Source: Halomonas sp. SSL-5
GTDB lineage: Bacteria; Pseudomonadota; Gammaproteobacteria; Pseudomonadales; Halomonadaceae
DNA: 64,000 nt
Direction: 5' to 3'
Assembly: GCF_030708455.1 (NCBI RefSeq)
Contig: NZ_JAUYWF010000003.1
Location: 1 to 64,000, forward strand
Under the pieces are notes generated by a model, which was not told the DNA's origin, did no database searches, and saw nothing but the letters and a program-made list of their open reading frames with translations. Below are positions 26,394 to 35,606 of this stretch, piece after piece; positions within the stretch are counted from its first letter, which is position 1; each line of letters opens with the position of its first letter. Made by a program: the position numbers and the translations under genes.

Positions 26394-26432
26394 GTGGGAG
26401 GGCGCTGGGGGTAACCCCGGCCCCTACCCGAT

Positions 26433-26825
26433 TCAGTCGTGGCCACGGTCCGGGTGCGGCACCGGCTTCTCGCCGACCTCCTCGGGACGCAGCTCCACGG
26501 GGGTGCCGAGGGTCTTGTCCGCATGCTTGAGCTTCAGGTGCAGGCCGGTCTTGGCCAGCAGGTGGGCGCTGACCGGGGCGGTGATGAACAGGAACAGGGT
26601 GATCAGCATCTCCTGGATGTCGGGCTTGCCCTCGGTGCCCCAGAAGTAGAGCATCGAGGCGACCAGCATGCAGCCGATCCCCAGTGTGGTGGCCTTGGTG
26701 GGGCCGTGCAGGCGCATGTAGAAGTCGCGCAGGTGGGCCATGCCCAGGGAGCCGATGAAGATGAAGGCACCGCCGGCGATGAGGAGGAAGGCGATCACGC
26801 CCTCGAGGAGCAGGTGCAGCGTCAT
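26433..26825 (-). CDS. mnhG: Na+/H+ antiporter subunit G (Mrp cluster 1)
   Basis: A 130-residue small membrane protein with three predicted helices (about 8-28, 44-62, 72-92) and the family motif RLHGPTKATTLG. Last gene of the six-gene fused-AB antiporter operon on the minus strand. The group II intron ends at the base next to its stop codon, so coding is intact but the mRNA must cross the intron, in antisense, to reach the hairpin at 24474-24504. The hydrophilic C-tail (from about residue 95) is somewhat long. Confidence 0.93.
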   Translation of the reverse strand: MTLHLLLEGVIAFLLIAGGAFIFIGSLGMAHLRDFYMRLHGPTKATTLGIGCMLVASMLYFWGTEGKPDIQEMLITLFLFITAPVSAHLLAKTGLHLKLKHADKTLGTPVELRPEEVGEKPVPHPDRGHD

Positions 26826-26834
26826 GGGAGCCTC

Positions 26835-27104
26835 CTATTCGATGATATCGCCGCGCAGCAGGTACTTGCATACCGCCACGGTGCTGATGAAGCCGAGCAT
26901 GGCGATCAGCAGCGCCGACTCGAAGTAGGTCTTGGTGTTGAGCCATAGCCCCAGCAGCCCGATCAGTGCGATGGAGTTGATGTACATGGTATCCAGCGCC
27001 AGCAGGCGGTCGGGCATGTCCGGGCCGATGGTCAGCCGGTAGACGTTCAGCCCCAGTGCCGCCACCACCAGGGCCAGGCAGGTAAAGAGCGCGATCTCTA
27101 GCAT
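26835..27104 (-). CDS. mnhF: Na+/H+ antiporter subunit F (Mrp cluster 1)
   Basis: An 89-residue MrpF with three membrane helices and the conserved GPDMPDRLLALDT segment near residue 28. It overlaps mnhE by 7 bases and precedes mnhG by 9, consistent with one transcript. Part of the membrane Mrp complex that extrudes Na+ in exchange for H+. Confidence 0.94.
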   Translation of the reverse strand: MLEIALFTCLALVVAALGLNVYRLTIGPDMPDRLLALDTMYINSIALIGLLGLWLNTKTYFESALLIAMLGFISTVAVCKYLLRGDIIE

Positions 27105-27595
27105 TCGTAGATCTCCTTCAGCGGCCGTTCGTAACGCTCGCGGATGGTCTCGATCAGTGCGTCATCATCCTCCACGTCGAGGGCGTGGATCAGCAGCGAC
27201 TTGCCATCCAGGCGCAGGTTGGCCGACACCGTGCCGGGCGTCAGGCTGATGGTGTTGGCCAGCAGGGTGATGGTGAAACGGTCCTCCAGCATCAGCGGGT
27301 ACTCCACGAAGTGGGGCCGCAGCCGCCGCCAGGGGTTGATGATCAGCCAGGCGACCTGGACGTTGGCGATCACGATATCGCCGAGTACGCGCAGCACGAA
27401 GCGCAGCAGCAGGCCGGGCTTCTGCACATGGGGCTGGGCGTCCCAGAAACGGTGGGTCGCCAGCGGGATCACCACCGCCAGGATGCCGCCCAGCAGGAGA
27501 TGGCCGAAGGCGATGCTGCGCACCATCAGCAGCCAGACGATCAGCAGCAGGATCGACAGCAGCGGGGTGGGCAACCAGGCGCGAGGCTTGATCAT
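27098..27595 (-). CDS. mnhE: Na+/H+ antiporter subunit E (Mrp cluster 1)
   Basis: A 165-residue MrpE: N-terminal membrane helices (about 10-50) and a conserved cytoplasmic part with LLANTISLTPGTVSA near residue 111. It starts at the ATG that overlaps the mnhD stop by four bases; the longer open frame upstream is a shadow of mnhD. Confidence 0.93.
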   Translation of the reverse strand: MIKPRAWLPTPLLSILLLIVWLLMVRSIAFGHLLLGGILAVVIPLATHRFWDAQPHVQKPGLLLRFVLRVLGDIVIANVQVAWLIINPWRRLRPHFVEYPLMLEDRFTITLLANTISLTPGTVSANLRLDGKSLLIHALDVEDDDALIETIRERYERPLKEIYEC

Positions 27596-29100
27596 GGGGC
27601 GTCTCCCTCGGTGTTCAATAGCGTCCGGGTCAGCGACTCGGGACTCGCCAGCTGTTCGGCCGTGGCGTCGGTGTAGTCGACCAGCGGCCCGGCCAGGACC
27701 ACCAGCAGCGGGGCGGCACCGATCAGCCAGGCAACGCCGAACCACTGGCGATGCGCCAGGCGCTGGCCATCGGCCTCGCCGGTACTGCGCCAGAACAGCG
27801 TGGATCCGGCACGGGAGAGGGCGATGATGGCGGCAAGCCCCGAGAGCAGCAGGATCGGCCACAGCCAGGCGCGCTCCGCGCCCTCGGCGGCGGCCAGCAG
27901 CAGCGCCTTGCCGATGGCGCCGGAGAGCGGTGGCATGCCGGCCACGGCGATGGCGCCGGCGAAGAACAGCACGGCCAGCCAGCCCCCCTGGCGCAGCGGA
28001 CGCCCCTTGACCAGGCGGGTGCCGGCCTGGCCGCGCTGGGCGCCGATCATCTCGGCGAGCAGGAACAGCCCGCCGGTGATCAGGGTGGTGTGGATCAGAT
28101 AGTAGAGCAGGGCGGAGACCGCCGCCGGGGTGCCGATGCCGATCCCCGCCAGCAGGGTGCCCACCGAGACCAGCACCAGGTAAGCCACCAGCAGGCGCAG
28201 GTCCCGGGCGGCCAGGACGCCGATCGCGGCGGCCACCAGGGTGCCCAGCGACAGCCACCACACCCAACCCTGTTCCAGGTCGGCCAGCGGGCCGGCGGCC
28301 TCGCCGAATACCAGCGAGTAGACCCGCAGGATGGCGTAGATGCCCACCTTGGTCATGATCGCGAACAGCGCCGCCACCGGCGCCGGTGCCGCGGCATAGG
28401 CCTTGGGCAGCCAGAAGTAGAGCGGCAGGATGGCGGCCTTGAGGCCGAACACCACCAGCAGCATCAGCCCACCGGCCACCACCAGCCCCTCGCGCTCGGC
28501 GGGCAGCGTGGCCAGTCGGGTGGCCATGTCGGCCATGTTGAGGGTGCCGGTGGCGCCATACAGGATGCCCACGCTGATCAGGAACAGCGATGACCCGGCC
28601 AGGTTGAGCACCACGTAGTGGACCCCGGACATGATCCGCTTCTTGCCGCCGCCATGCAGCAGCAGGGCATAGGAGGCGAGCAGCAGGACCTCGAAGAACA
28701 CGAAGAGGTTGAACAGGTCTCCGGTCAGGAAGGCCCCGTTGATGCCCATCAGCTGCCACTGGAAGAGGCCGTGGAAGTTGCTGCCGCGCTCGTCATCGCC
28801 GGCGCAGGCGAACACCACGGCGCCTACCGCCAGCATCGCGGTGAGCAGCACCATGAGGGCCGAGAGCCGGTCGAGCACCAGCACGATGCCGAAGGGCGGC
28901 TGCCAGTCGCCCAGCGCATAGTAGGTCACCTCGCCGCCGGCGGCGCGGGCCACCAGGGCGATGCCCACCAGCAGCAGGGCGAGGGTGGCACCGACACCGA
29001 TCAGGCGCTTCACGCGCACGCTGCCCTGGCGCTGGAACAGCAGCAGGATGCCCGCCACCAGCGGCAGTACCACCGGCAGCACGATCAGGTGGGAGATCAT
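27592..29100 (-). CDS. mnhD: Na+/H+ antiporter subunit D (Mrp cluster 1)
   Basis: A 502-residue polytopic protein of the MrpD/NuoN-type proton-translocating family, about 14 membrane helices. It includes FFEVLLLASYALLLHG near residue 134 with the conserved glutamate, and AILPLYFWLPKAYAAAP with the lysine-histidine-type channel region. It overlaps mnhC and mnhE by four bases each. Subunits A and D form the ion pathways of the complex. Confidence 0.95.
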   Translation of the reverse strand: MISHLIVLPVVLPLVAGILLLFQRQGSVRVKRLIGVGATLALLLVGIALVARAAGGEVTYYALGDWQPPFGIVLVLDRLSALMVLLTAMLAVGAVVFACAGDDERGSNFHGLFQWQLMGINGAFLTGDLFNLFVFFEVLLLASYALLLHGGGKKRIMSGVHYVVLNLAGSSLFLISVGILYGATGTLNMADMATRLATLPAEREGLVVAGGLMLLVVFGLKAAILPLYFWLPKAYAAAPAPVAALFAIMTKVGIYAILRVYSLVFGEAAGPLADLEQGWVWWLSLGTLVAAAIGVLAARDLRLLVAYLVLVSVGTLLAGIGIGTPAAVSALLYYLIHTTLITGGLFLLAEMIGAQRGQAGTRLVKGRPLRQGGWLAVLFFAGAIAVAGMPPLSGAIGKALLLAAAEGAERAWLWPILLLSGLAAIIALSRAGSTLFWRSTGEADGQRLAHRQWFGVAWLIGAAPLLVVLAGPLVDYTDATAEQLASPESLTRTLLNTEGDAP

Positions 29101-29441
29101 CGACGTCCCTCCCCGGCTTCATGCTTGCGGCCGTCGACATGGTCGTTGCCCGCCTCGCTGCGCGCGCGCATGGCGAGGATCACCACGAAGGCGGTCATGG
29201 CGAAGCCGATCACGATGGCGGTCAATACCAGCGCCTGGGGCAGCGGGTCGGCGTAGTCGCCCGCCCCGTCGACCAGCGCCGCACCGTCGGTGGTCAGGCC
29301 GCCCATGGAGAACAGGAAGAGGTTCACCGCGTAGGAGAGCAGGGTCAGGCCCACCACCACGGGGAAGGTCCGCGAACGCAGGGTCAGATAGAGCCCGCAG
29401 GCGGTGAGCACGCCGGTGGTGATGGCGTAGAGGCTTTCCAT
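29097..29441 (-). CDS. mnhC: Na+/H+ antiporter subunit C (Mrp cluster 1)
   Basis: A 114-residue NuoK-like subunit with three helices and the [18 protein letters not shown] motif near residue 64. The ATG at 29441 shares one base with the stop of the fused AB gene (TGATG) and follows an AGGAGG-like site inside it. The C-terminus is charged. Confidence 0.95.
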   Translation of the reverse strand: MESLYAITTGVLTACGLYLTLRSRTFPVVVGLTLLSYAVNLFLFSMGGLTTDGAALVDGAGDYADPLPQALVLTAIVIGFAMTAFVVILAMRARSEAGNDHVDGRKHEAGEGRR

Positions 29442-32269
29442 CAGGAGGACTCCTTGGAACTGTCGGGTGACGGTGCGCTTGCGCTGCTGGGTTCCTTGGC
29501 CGGGCGGTGAGGCGTGGTCACCTTGCCCAGGTTGGCCAGGATCATCAGGGTCGCACCGACCACGGCGAGATAGACACCGAGATCGAAGAGCATGGCGGTG
29601 GCCAGCTCGAACTTGCCGACCAGCGGCAGCGAGAAGTAGCCGAACGAGGAGGTCAGGAAGGGGTAGCCGAACAGCCAGCTGCCCAGGCCGGTCAGGGTGG
29701 CGACGCCCACCCCGGCGATGGCCACCGGCTGGTAGGGGAAGTCGAGCCGCTGCTGGGCCCACTCCACGCCGCGGGCCATATAGAGCAGGATCAGTGCCAC
29801 CGCGGTGATCAGGCCGGCGATGAAGCCGCCACCGGGCTGGTTGTGGCCGCGCAGGAAGATGAAGGCGGAGACCAGCAGTGCCAGCGGCAGCAGCGCCATG
29901 GAGATGGAGGTGAGGATCGCCGGGTAGCGATCCGGCGACCACACGCGGCCCTCGCCGTCGCTGTGGGGCATGAATACCCGCAGGCGGTTGAGCAGCTTGA
30001 AGATCGCCAGCCCCGCCAGGGCCAGCACGGTGATCTCGCCCAGGGTATCGAAGCCGCGGAAGTCCACCAGGATGACGTTGACCACGTTGTGACCGCCACC
30101 GCCGGGCACGCTGTTTTCCAGGAAGAAGCCGGAGATGGGAGTGTTGCCGCGGGTCAGCACCGCATAGTTGAGGCTCGCCACCACCAGTCCCAGGCTGCCG
30201 GCCAGCACCACGTCACGCAGGTTGCGCCGGTTGGAGGACTCGGTAGGGGTCTTCTGGGGCAGGAAGAACAGCGCCAGCATCAGCAGGATCATGGTCACCA
30301 CCTCGACCGACAGCTGGGTCAGCGCCAGATCCGGTGCCGAGAAGCGGGCGAACGTCAGCGAGACCACCAGGCCCACCACCGAGAGCATGATCAGCGAGAT
30401 CAGGCGAAAGCGGTGGGTCACCGCGGTGGCGATGCCACCGAACACCAGCAGGGCGGCGCCCAGCAGGACCACGCCGTCGATGGGCTGGTTGCCCAGCGCG
30501 CCGGTCAGCCCGCTCATGCGCGAAAGGCCCAGCCCGCCCATCAGCAGCGAGGCGAACAGCAGCCAGGTCATGTAGCGCTGCAGGGAGCCACCGTCGAAGC
30601 GTGCCAGGCTGCGTTCGGACCAGCGCGCCAGGCGCTGCAGCGCCGCCTCGAACACCAGGCGGGCATCCACCGGGCCGAAGCCGCGGTGGAAGTGGCGCAG
30701 GTCGGCGTGTCGCCAGTAGGCGATGACGCCGGCGACGAGGGCAATGGCGCTCATCGCCAGCGGCAGGTTCAGGCCGTGCCAGATGGCCAGGTGGAACGCC
30801 AGGGGTTCGCCCAGCACCGCCTCCACGGCCAGGCCCAGCAGTCCCTCGGCGAGCACCGGTGCCAGGCCCAGGATCACGCAGAGCGCCACCAGCAGCTCCA
30901 CCGGCGCGCGCATCAGCCACGGCGGCTCGTGGGGCGCCTTCGGCGGCCCCTCCTTGGCGGGCTTGAAGAAGACCGCGTGAACCAGGCGCAGCGAATAGGC
31001 CACCGAGAGGATGCCGCCCAGGGCGGCGAGTACCGGCAGCACCCAGCTGAGTCCGGCCAGCACCGGCGTCTCCAGGGTCTCGGTGAAGAACATCTCCTTG
31101 GAGATGAAGCCGTTGAGCAGCGGCACCCCGGCCATGGCCGCCCCCGCCACGCTGGTCAGCAGCGCGGTGACCGGCATGGCCTTCTTCAGGCCACCCAGGC
31201 GGCCGAGCTCCCGGGTGCCGGTCTCGTGGTCGATGATCCCGGCGCTCATGAACAGCGCCGCCTTGAAGGTGGCGTGGTTGAGGATATGGAACAGCGCCGC
31301 GAGCACCGCCATGGGGCTGCCGATGCCCAGCAGCACCGTGATCAGGCCCAGGTGGCTGACCGTGGAGAAGGCCAGGATGCCCTTGAGGTCGGTCTTGACC
31401 AGGGCGAACCAGGCGCCGTAGAGCATGGTGGCCATGCCCACCAGGGATACCACCGCCGACCACAGTTCGCTGCCGGCGATGGCCGGGTGCAGGCGTGCCA
31501 TCAGGAAGATGCCCGCCTTGACCATGGTCGCCGAGTGCAGGTAGGCGGAGACCGGGGTCGGCGCGGCCATGGCATGGGGCAGCCAGAACTGGAAGGGGAA
31601 CTGGGCCGACTTGGTGAAGGCACCCAGCAGCACCAGCGCCAGCATGATCGGGTAGCGCGGGTCGGCGAGTATCGCCTCGCCGCCGGCCAGGACGTCGTCC
31701 ATGGCGTAGCTGCCCACCATGTCGCCCAGCAGCAGCAGGCCGGCGAGCAGCGCCAGGCCACCGGCGCCGGTCACGGTCAGCGCCATGCGGGCGCCCTTGC
31801 GGGCGTCGCTGCGGTGGGACCAGAAGCCGATCAGCAGGAAGGAGGAGAGGCTGGTCAGTTCCCAGTAGAGCCACAGCAGGATCAGGTTGTCGGACATCAC
31901 GATGCCGACCATGGAGGCCATGAACAGGATCAGGTAGGCGTAGAAGCGCCCGAAGGGCTCCTCCGGCGACAGGTAGTAGTGGGCATAGAGCAGGATCAGC
32001 AACCCGATCCCCAGGATCAGCAGGTTGAAGAGCAGCGACAGGCCATCCAGGCGGAAGGCCAGGTCGAGCCCCAGGCTGGGTATCCAGGCAACGGAGAAGC
32101 GCAGCGCCTCGCCGGCGGAGAGTGCCGGCAGTTGTGCCAGCATCAGCAGCAGGGCCAGAACCGGGAGTACGGCGGTGGCCAGCGAGCAGAGGCGTCGTCC
32201 GCGGCCGGCAGTGACCATCGGCACCAGCATGCCCACCAGCGGCAGCAGGGCTATCCACAGCAATGTCAT
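29441..32269 (-). CDS. mnhA: Na+/H+ antiporter fused subunit A/B (Mrp cluster 1)
   Basis: A 942-residue protein: a NuoL/MrpA-type antiporter domain (about 1-760) joined to an MrpB domain (about 800-925, with [17 protein letters not shown]). Key regions are [14 protein letters not shown] near residue 131, [29 protein letters not shown] near residue 220, and an MbhB/MbhD-like [15 protein letters not shown] before the B domain. The start [11 protein letters not shown] at 32269 is preferred to upstream in-frame codons because it begins the first helix. Fused AB is typical of the six-gene type of Mrp/Pha operon. It opens the minus-strand operon and is divergent from cluster 2. Confidence 0.95.
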   Translation of the reverse strand: MTLLWIALLPLVGMLVPMVTAGRGRRLCSLATAVLPVLALLLMLAQLPALSAGEALRFSVAWIPSLGLDLAFRLDGLSLLFNLLILGIGLLILLYAHYYLSPEEPFGRFYAYLILFMASMVGIVMSDNLILLWLYWELTSLSSFLLIGFWSHRSDARKGARMALTVTGAGGLALLAGLLLLGDMVGSYAMDDVLAGGEAILADPRYPIMLALVLLGAFTKSAQFPFQFWLPHAMAAPTPVSAYLHSATMVKAGIFLMARLHPAIAGSELWSAVVSLVGMATMLYGAWFALVKTDLKGILAFSTVSHLGLITVLLGIGSPMAVLAALFHILNHATFKAALFMSAGIIDHETGTRELGRLGGLKKAMPVTALLTSVAGAAMAGVPLLNGFISKEMFFTETLETPVLAGLSWVLPVLAALGGILSVAYSLRLVHAVFFKPAKEGPPKAPHEPPWLMRAPVELLVALCVILGLAPVLAEGLLGLAVEAVLGEPLAFHLAIWHGLNLPLAMSAIALVAGVIAYWRHADLRHFHRGFGPVDARLVFEAALQRLARWSERSLARFDGGSLQRYMTWLLFASLLMGGLGLSRMSGLTGALGNQPIDGVVLLGAALLVFGGIATAVTHRFRLISLIMLSVVGLVVSLTFARFSAPDLALTQLSVEVVTMILLMLALFFLPQKTPTESSNRRNLRDVVLAGSLGLVVASLNYAVLTRGNTPISGFFLENSVPGGGGHNVVNVILVDFRGFDTLGEITVLALAGLAIFKLLNRLRVFMPHSDGEGRVWSPDRYPAILTSISMALLPLALLVSAFIFLRGHNQPGGGFIAGLITAVALILLYMARGVEWAQQRLDFPYQPVAIAGVGVATLTGLGSWLFGYPFLTSSFGYFSLPLVGKFELATAMLFDLGVYLAVVGATLMILANLGKVTTPHRPAKEPSSASAPSPDSSKESS

Positions 32270-32491
32270 CGGTCGCTCATCCTGCGAGTGAGAAGTGAGG
32301 GGGAGGGCGCAGGTTGCCTGCTGGGCCGGAGGATGCAAGCGACACCGGGTCGCATCCCGTCCCTGGGGCGCTGGCCCGTCCACGGCGGTATGCCGTTTAT
32401 CCTAACGCAAAGCGTTGTTTCACGCCCCACCCTTGTGTTTCAACACCTTGTGTGGCTAAGGTGATCCGATCGACCGACGGGAGGGCGCCGG
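32270..32491. promoter_or_regulatory. Divergent control region between the two antiporter operons
   Basis: This 222-base gap must hold promoters for both operons. Visible are two inverted repeats, AACGC-AAA-GCGTT (32404-32416) and GTGTT-TC-AACAC (32435-32446), that could be operators. No clear consensus -35/-10 pair was found in either direction. Confidence 0.4.
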
Positions 32492-34822
32492 ATGCAACTC
32501 GCCGTGCTGGGAGGGTTCCTGTTGGCGGCCCTGGCGCCGCTGCTGCACCGCTGGTTCGCCGCGCGCACGGCAAGCGTGATGGCGCTGCTGCCCGCGGCCA
32601 TCGCCGCCTGGCTGATCGGCCAGTGGCCCACCATCGTCGCCGGCGAGACGCTGTGGCTGGAGTGGGCCTGGGTGCCGGGCCTCGATATCACCCTCACCTT
32701 CATGATCGACGGCCTGGCGTGGCTCTTCGCCATGCTGATCTCGGTGATCGGCAGCCTGGTGCTGATCTACTCCGGGGAGTACCTCCGCGGCCATCGCGAT
32801 CTGCCGCGCTTCCTGGTGGTGATCACCGCCTTCATGATGTCGATGCTCGGCCTGGTGCTGGCCGACAACCTGGTCACCCTGTTCGTGTTCTGGGAGCTGA
32901 CCAGCATCACCTCCTACCTGCTGATCGGCTTCCACCACACCGACCTCGCCGCCCGCAAGTCGGCCCAGCAGGGGCTCTTCGTCACCGTGGGGGGCGGGCT
33001 GGCGCTGCTCGCCGGCTTCGTCATGCTGGCCCTGGCCGGCGACAGCTGGTCGCTGGCCGAGCTCAATGCCCGGGGAGATCAGCTCAAGGCGCATGCGCTC
33101 TACGCCCCGCTGCTGGTCTGCGTGCTGCTCGGCGCCTTCACCAAGTCGGCCCAGTTCCCCTTCCACTTCTGGCTGCCCAATGCCATGGCGGCGCCGACCC
33201 CGGTCTCGGCCTACCTGCACTCGGCGACCATGGTCAAGGCGGGCATCTACCTGCTGGCGCGGCTGCATCCGGCGCTGGGCGGTACCGAGCCTTGGGTGGT
33301 CACCCTGTCTCTGGTGGGGGCGCTGACCATGGCCAGCGGCGCCTTCCTGGCGATCCAGCACACCAACGTCAAGAAGCTGCTGGCCTACTCCACGGTGATG
33401 GCGCTGGGTACCCTGACCCTGCTGTTGGGTATCGGAACCGAGGCCGCGCTCACCGCCTTCGTGGTCTTCCTGCTCGGCCACTCCCTCTACAAGGGGGCGC
33501 TGTTCATGGTGGCCGGCATCCTCGACCACGAGACCGGCACCAAGGATGTCACCGCCATGGGCGGGCTGCGCCACGCCATGCCGCGCACCGCCCTGGTGGC
33601 GGCGATCGCGGCGCTATCGCTGGCGGGGCTGCCACCGCTGCTGGGCTTCATCGGCAAGGAGTTGATGCTGGAGTCGGTGCTGGGCGCAACGGACTACCGT
33701 GCGGTGATCCTGCCGCTGGCCTTCCTCGCCGCCTTCCTGACCCTGGCGGTGGCGGCCATCGTCGCCATCCGCCCCTTCTTCGGCCCGCTGCGGGAGACGC
33801 CCAAGGCACCCCATGAGCCTTCCGGCGGCATGCTCGTTGGTCCCGCCCTGCTGGCCGCCCTGTCGCTTGCGTTCGGTCTGGCGCCGGGGCTCCTCGACTC
33901 GCTGGTGGGGGCCACCGTGGCGGGCATCGGGGCGGGGTCGGCCGAGGTGCACCTGGCGCTGTGGCATGGCCTCAACCTGCCGCTTGTGCTGTCGCTGGCC
34001 AGCCTCGCGCTGGGGACGCTGGTGTTCCGCCGCTGGGATCGCCTGCGCTCGTGGCTGGCGCGCCTCGAGCCGCTGATGGCCCGCGGCCCCGAGGCCGGGT
34101 ACGAGGCCCTGATGAGGGGGCTTGTGCGTGTCGCCGAGTGGCAGACCCGCTTCCTGCAGAACGGCTATATCCGCAACTACCTGGTGATGACCCTGCTGGT
34201 GCTGCTGGGCCTGGTGGGGCACGCCCTGCTGGTGCGCCACACGCCGGTCCTCTCCTTCGCGCTGGATCTCTACCTCCACGAGGCGATGGTGGCGGGACTC
34301 ATGGTCGCCGGGGCGGTCGCCGCCTGCGTGATGCGCTCGCGCCTGGCGGCGGTGGCGGCGGTGGGGGTGATGGGCTACTCCATCGCCCTGACCTTCGTGC
34401 TGTTCAGCGCGCCGGACCTGGCCATCACCCAGCTGCTGGTGGAGACCCTGACGGTGATCCTGCTGGTGCTGGTGCTGTTTCGCCTGCCGCGCTTCGCCAC
34501 CCTCTCCACCCCCGTCGAGCGGTTGCGCGACCTGGTCGTGGCGGGGCTGTCCGGTGGCCTGATCACCCTGCTGATGCTCTCGGTGCTCGCCGGTGAGCGA
34601 CTGCCGCGCATCTCCGACTACCTGGTGGAGAACAGCCAGCCGCTGGGACACGGCCACAATATCGTCAACGTCATCCTGGTGGACTTCCGCGCCCTGGACA
34701 CCCTGGGCGAGATGTTCGTGCTGGCGCTGGCGGCCATCGGGGTCTATGCCATGCTGCGCTTCCACGCCGAGGAGTATGAGGCCAGGAGCGCCTCGCGGAC
34801 ACGGAGGGGCGACGATGGTTAG
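32492..34822 (+). CDS. mrpA: Na+/H+ antiporter subunit A (Mrp cluster 2)
   Basis: A 776-residue MrpA: NuoL-like antiporter core plus the C-terminal MbhD-type region ([36 protein letters not shown]). The conserved FWELTSITSYLL glutamate region is near residue 133 and [25 protein letters not shown] near residue 216. Unlike cluster 1, subunit B is separate. It heads the seven-gene plus-strand operon; the complex sits in the inner membrane and exchanges Na+ for H+. Confidence 0.95.
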   Translation: MQLAVLGGFLLAALAPLLHRWFAARTASVMALLPAAIAAWLIGQWPTIVAGETLWLEWAWVPGLDITLTFMIDGLAWLFAMLISVIGSLVLIYSGEYLRGHRDLPRFLVVITAFMMSMLGLVLADNLVTLFVFWELTSITSYLLIGFHHTDLAARKSAQQGLFVTVGGGLALLAGFVMLALAGDSWSLAELNARGDQLKAHALYAPLLVCVLLGAFTKSAQFPFHFWLPNAMAAPTPVSAYLHSATMVKAGIYLLARLHPALGGTEPWVVTLSLVGALTMASGAFLAIQHTNVKKLLAYSTVMALGTLTLLLGIGTEAALTAFVVFLLGHSLYKGALFMVAGILDHETGTKDVTAMGGLRHAMPRTALVAAIAALSLAGLPPLLGFIGKELMLESVLGATDYRAVILPLAFLAAFLTLAVAAIVAIRPFFGPLRETPKAPHEPSGGMLVGPALLAALSLAFGLAPGLLDSLVGATVAGIGAGSAEVHLALWHGLNLPLVLSLASLALGTLVFRRWDRLRSWLARLEPLMARGPEAGYEALMRGLVRVAEWQTRFLQNGYIRNYLVMTLLVLLGLVGHALLVRHTPVLSFALDLYLHEAMVAGLMVAGAVAACVMRSRLAAVAAVGVMGYSIALTFVLFSAPDLAITQLLVETLTVILLVLVLFRLPRFATLSTPVERLRDLVVAGLSGGLITLLMLSVLAGERLPRISDYLVENSQPLGHGHNIVNVILVDFRALDTLGEMFVLALAAIGVYAMLRFHAEEYEARSASRTRRGDDG

Positions 34823-35249
34823 ATCGGGCACGCTGATTCTCAATGTGGCGGCGCGGCTGCTGCTGCCGCTGCAGCTGATGTTCTCGCTGTTCCTGCTGCT
34901 GCGCGGCCATGATGAGCCGGGAGGTGGCTTCATCGCCGGGCTGGTGGCGGCGGGGGGCTTTGCGCTCTACCTGTTCGCCTACGGGTGGCGCGCCCTGGGG
35001 GCGATGCTCAAGGTCTCGCCCCGCGACCTGGTGGGCATGGGGCTGCTGCTGGGGGTGGCCTCGACGCTGCCCGCCTGGTGGCATGGAGAGCCCTTCTTTA
35101 CCGCCCAGTGGTGGACCCTCCCGGTCATCGGCTTCAAGGCCTCGACGCCGCTGATCTTCGATATCGGGGTCTACCTGGTGGTGCTGGGCTCGGTGCTCAC
35201 TGCCATCACCGCCCTGGTCAAGACCGACCAGGCCGACGACGAACGCTGA
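34815..35249 (+). CDS. mrpB: Na+/H+ antiporter subunit B (Mrp cluster 2)
   Basis: A 144-residue MrpB with four helices and the [19 protein letters not shown] motif near residue 27. It overlaps mrpA by eight bases; the ATG at 34815 follows GGAGGGGCGACG, which fixes the start. Confidence 0.93.
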   Translation: MVRSGTLILNVAARLLLPLQLMFSLFLLLRGHDEPGGGFIAGLVAAGGFALYLFAYGWRALGAMLKVSPRDLVGMGLLLGVASTLPAWWHGEPFFTAQWWTLPVIGFKASTPLIFDIGVYLVVLGSVLTAITALVKTDQADDER

Positions 35250-35258
35250 GGAGATCCC

Positions 35259-35606
35259 ATGGAACCCTTGATGGCCGTCGCCATCGGCATCCTGTTCGCC
35301 GCCGCCATCTACATGATGCTGCGCCGCTCCATCGTCAAGCTGGTGATCGGGCTGATGCTGCTCTCCAACGCCGCCAACCTGCTGATCTTCGCGACCGCCG
35401 GCCTGACCCGCGGGGCACCGCCGCTGGTGCCCGAGGGGCTCACCGCGCCCGAGGGGGCGGTGGCCGACCCGCTGCCCCAGGCGCTGGTGCTCACCGCCAT
35501 CGTCATCGCCTTCGGCGTGCTGTCGTTCGCCGTGGTGCTGGTGCGCCGCGCCTGGGAGATCGTGCGTGCCGATGACCTGGACAAGATGAAGGATACCGAC
35601 ACGTGA
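35259..35606 (+). CDS. mrpC: Na+/H+ antiporter subunit C (Mrp cluster 2)
   Basis: A 115-residue NuoK-like subunit with [18 protein letters not shown] near residue 68, three helices and a charged tail. It starts 9 bases after mrpB behind GAGGAG and overlaps mrpD by four bases. Confidence 0.95.
   Translation: MEPLMAVAIGILFAAAIYMMLRRSIVKLVIGLMLLSNAANLLIFATAGLTRGAPPLVPEGLTAPEGAVADPLPQALVLTAIVIAFGVLSFAVVLVRRAWEIVRADDLDKMKDTDT

Larger units (their letters stand above)
24508..26432 (+). mobile_element. Group II intron, class C (bacterial IIC)
   Basis: The 5' end GTGCGCCAGGCATGGC aligns with the start of known IIC introns such as that of Oceanobacillus iheyensis; internal landmarks GGGTGAAAGTCCC, AAGGGTGTC and AATCTGAAGGAAGC also match. 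A maturase gene lies within (24950-26347). Domain V is at about 26360-26393 (ACCGCC...ACGGAACCGT...GGTGGT) and the 3' end reads CCTACCCGAT, one base before the mnhG stop codon. Total about 1,925 bases. All parts look intact, so it may be mobile and self-splicing. End points are placed by comparison with recalled introns, give or take a few bases. Confidence 0.88.
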
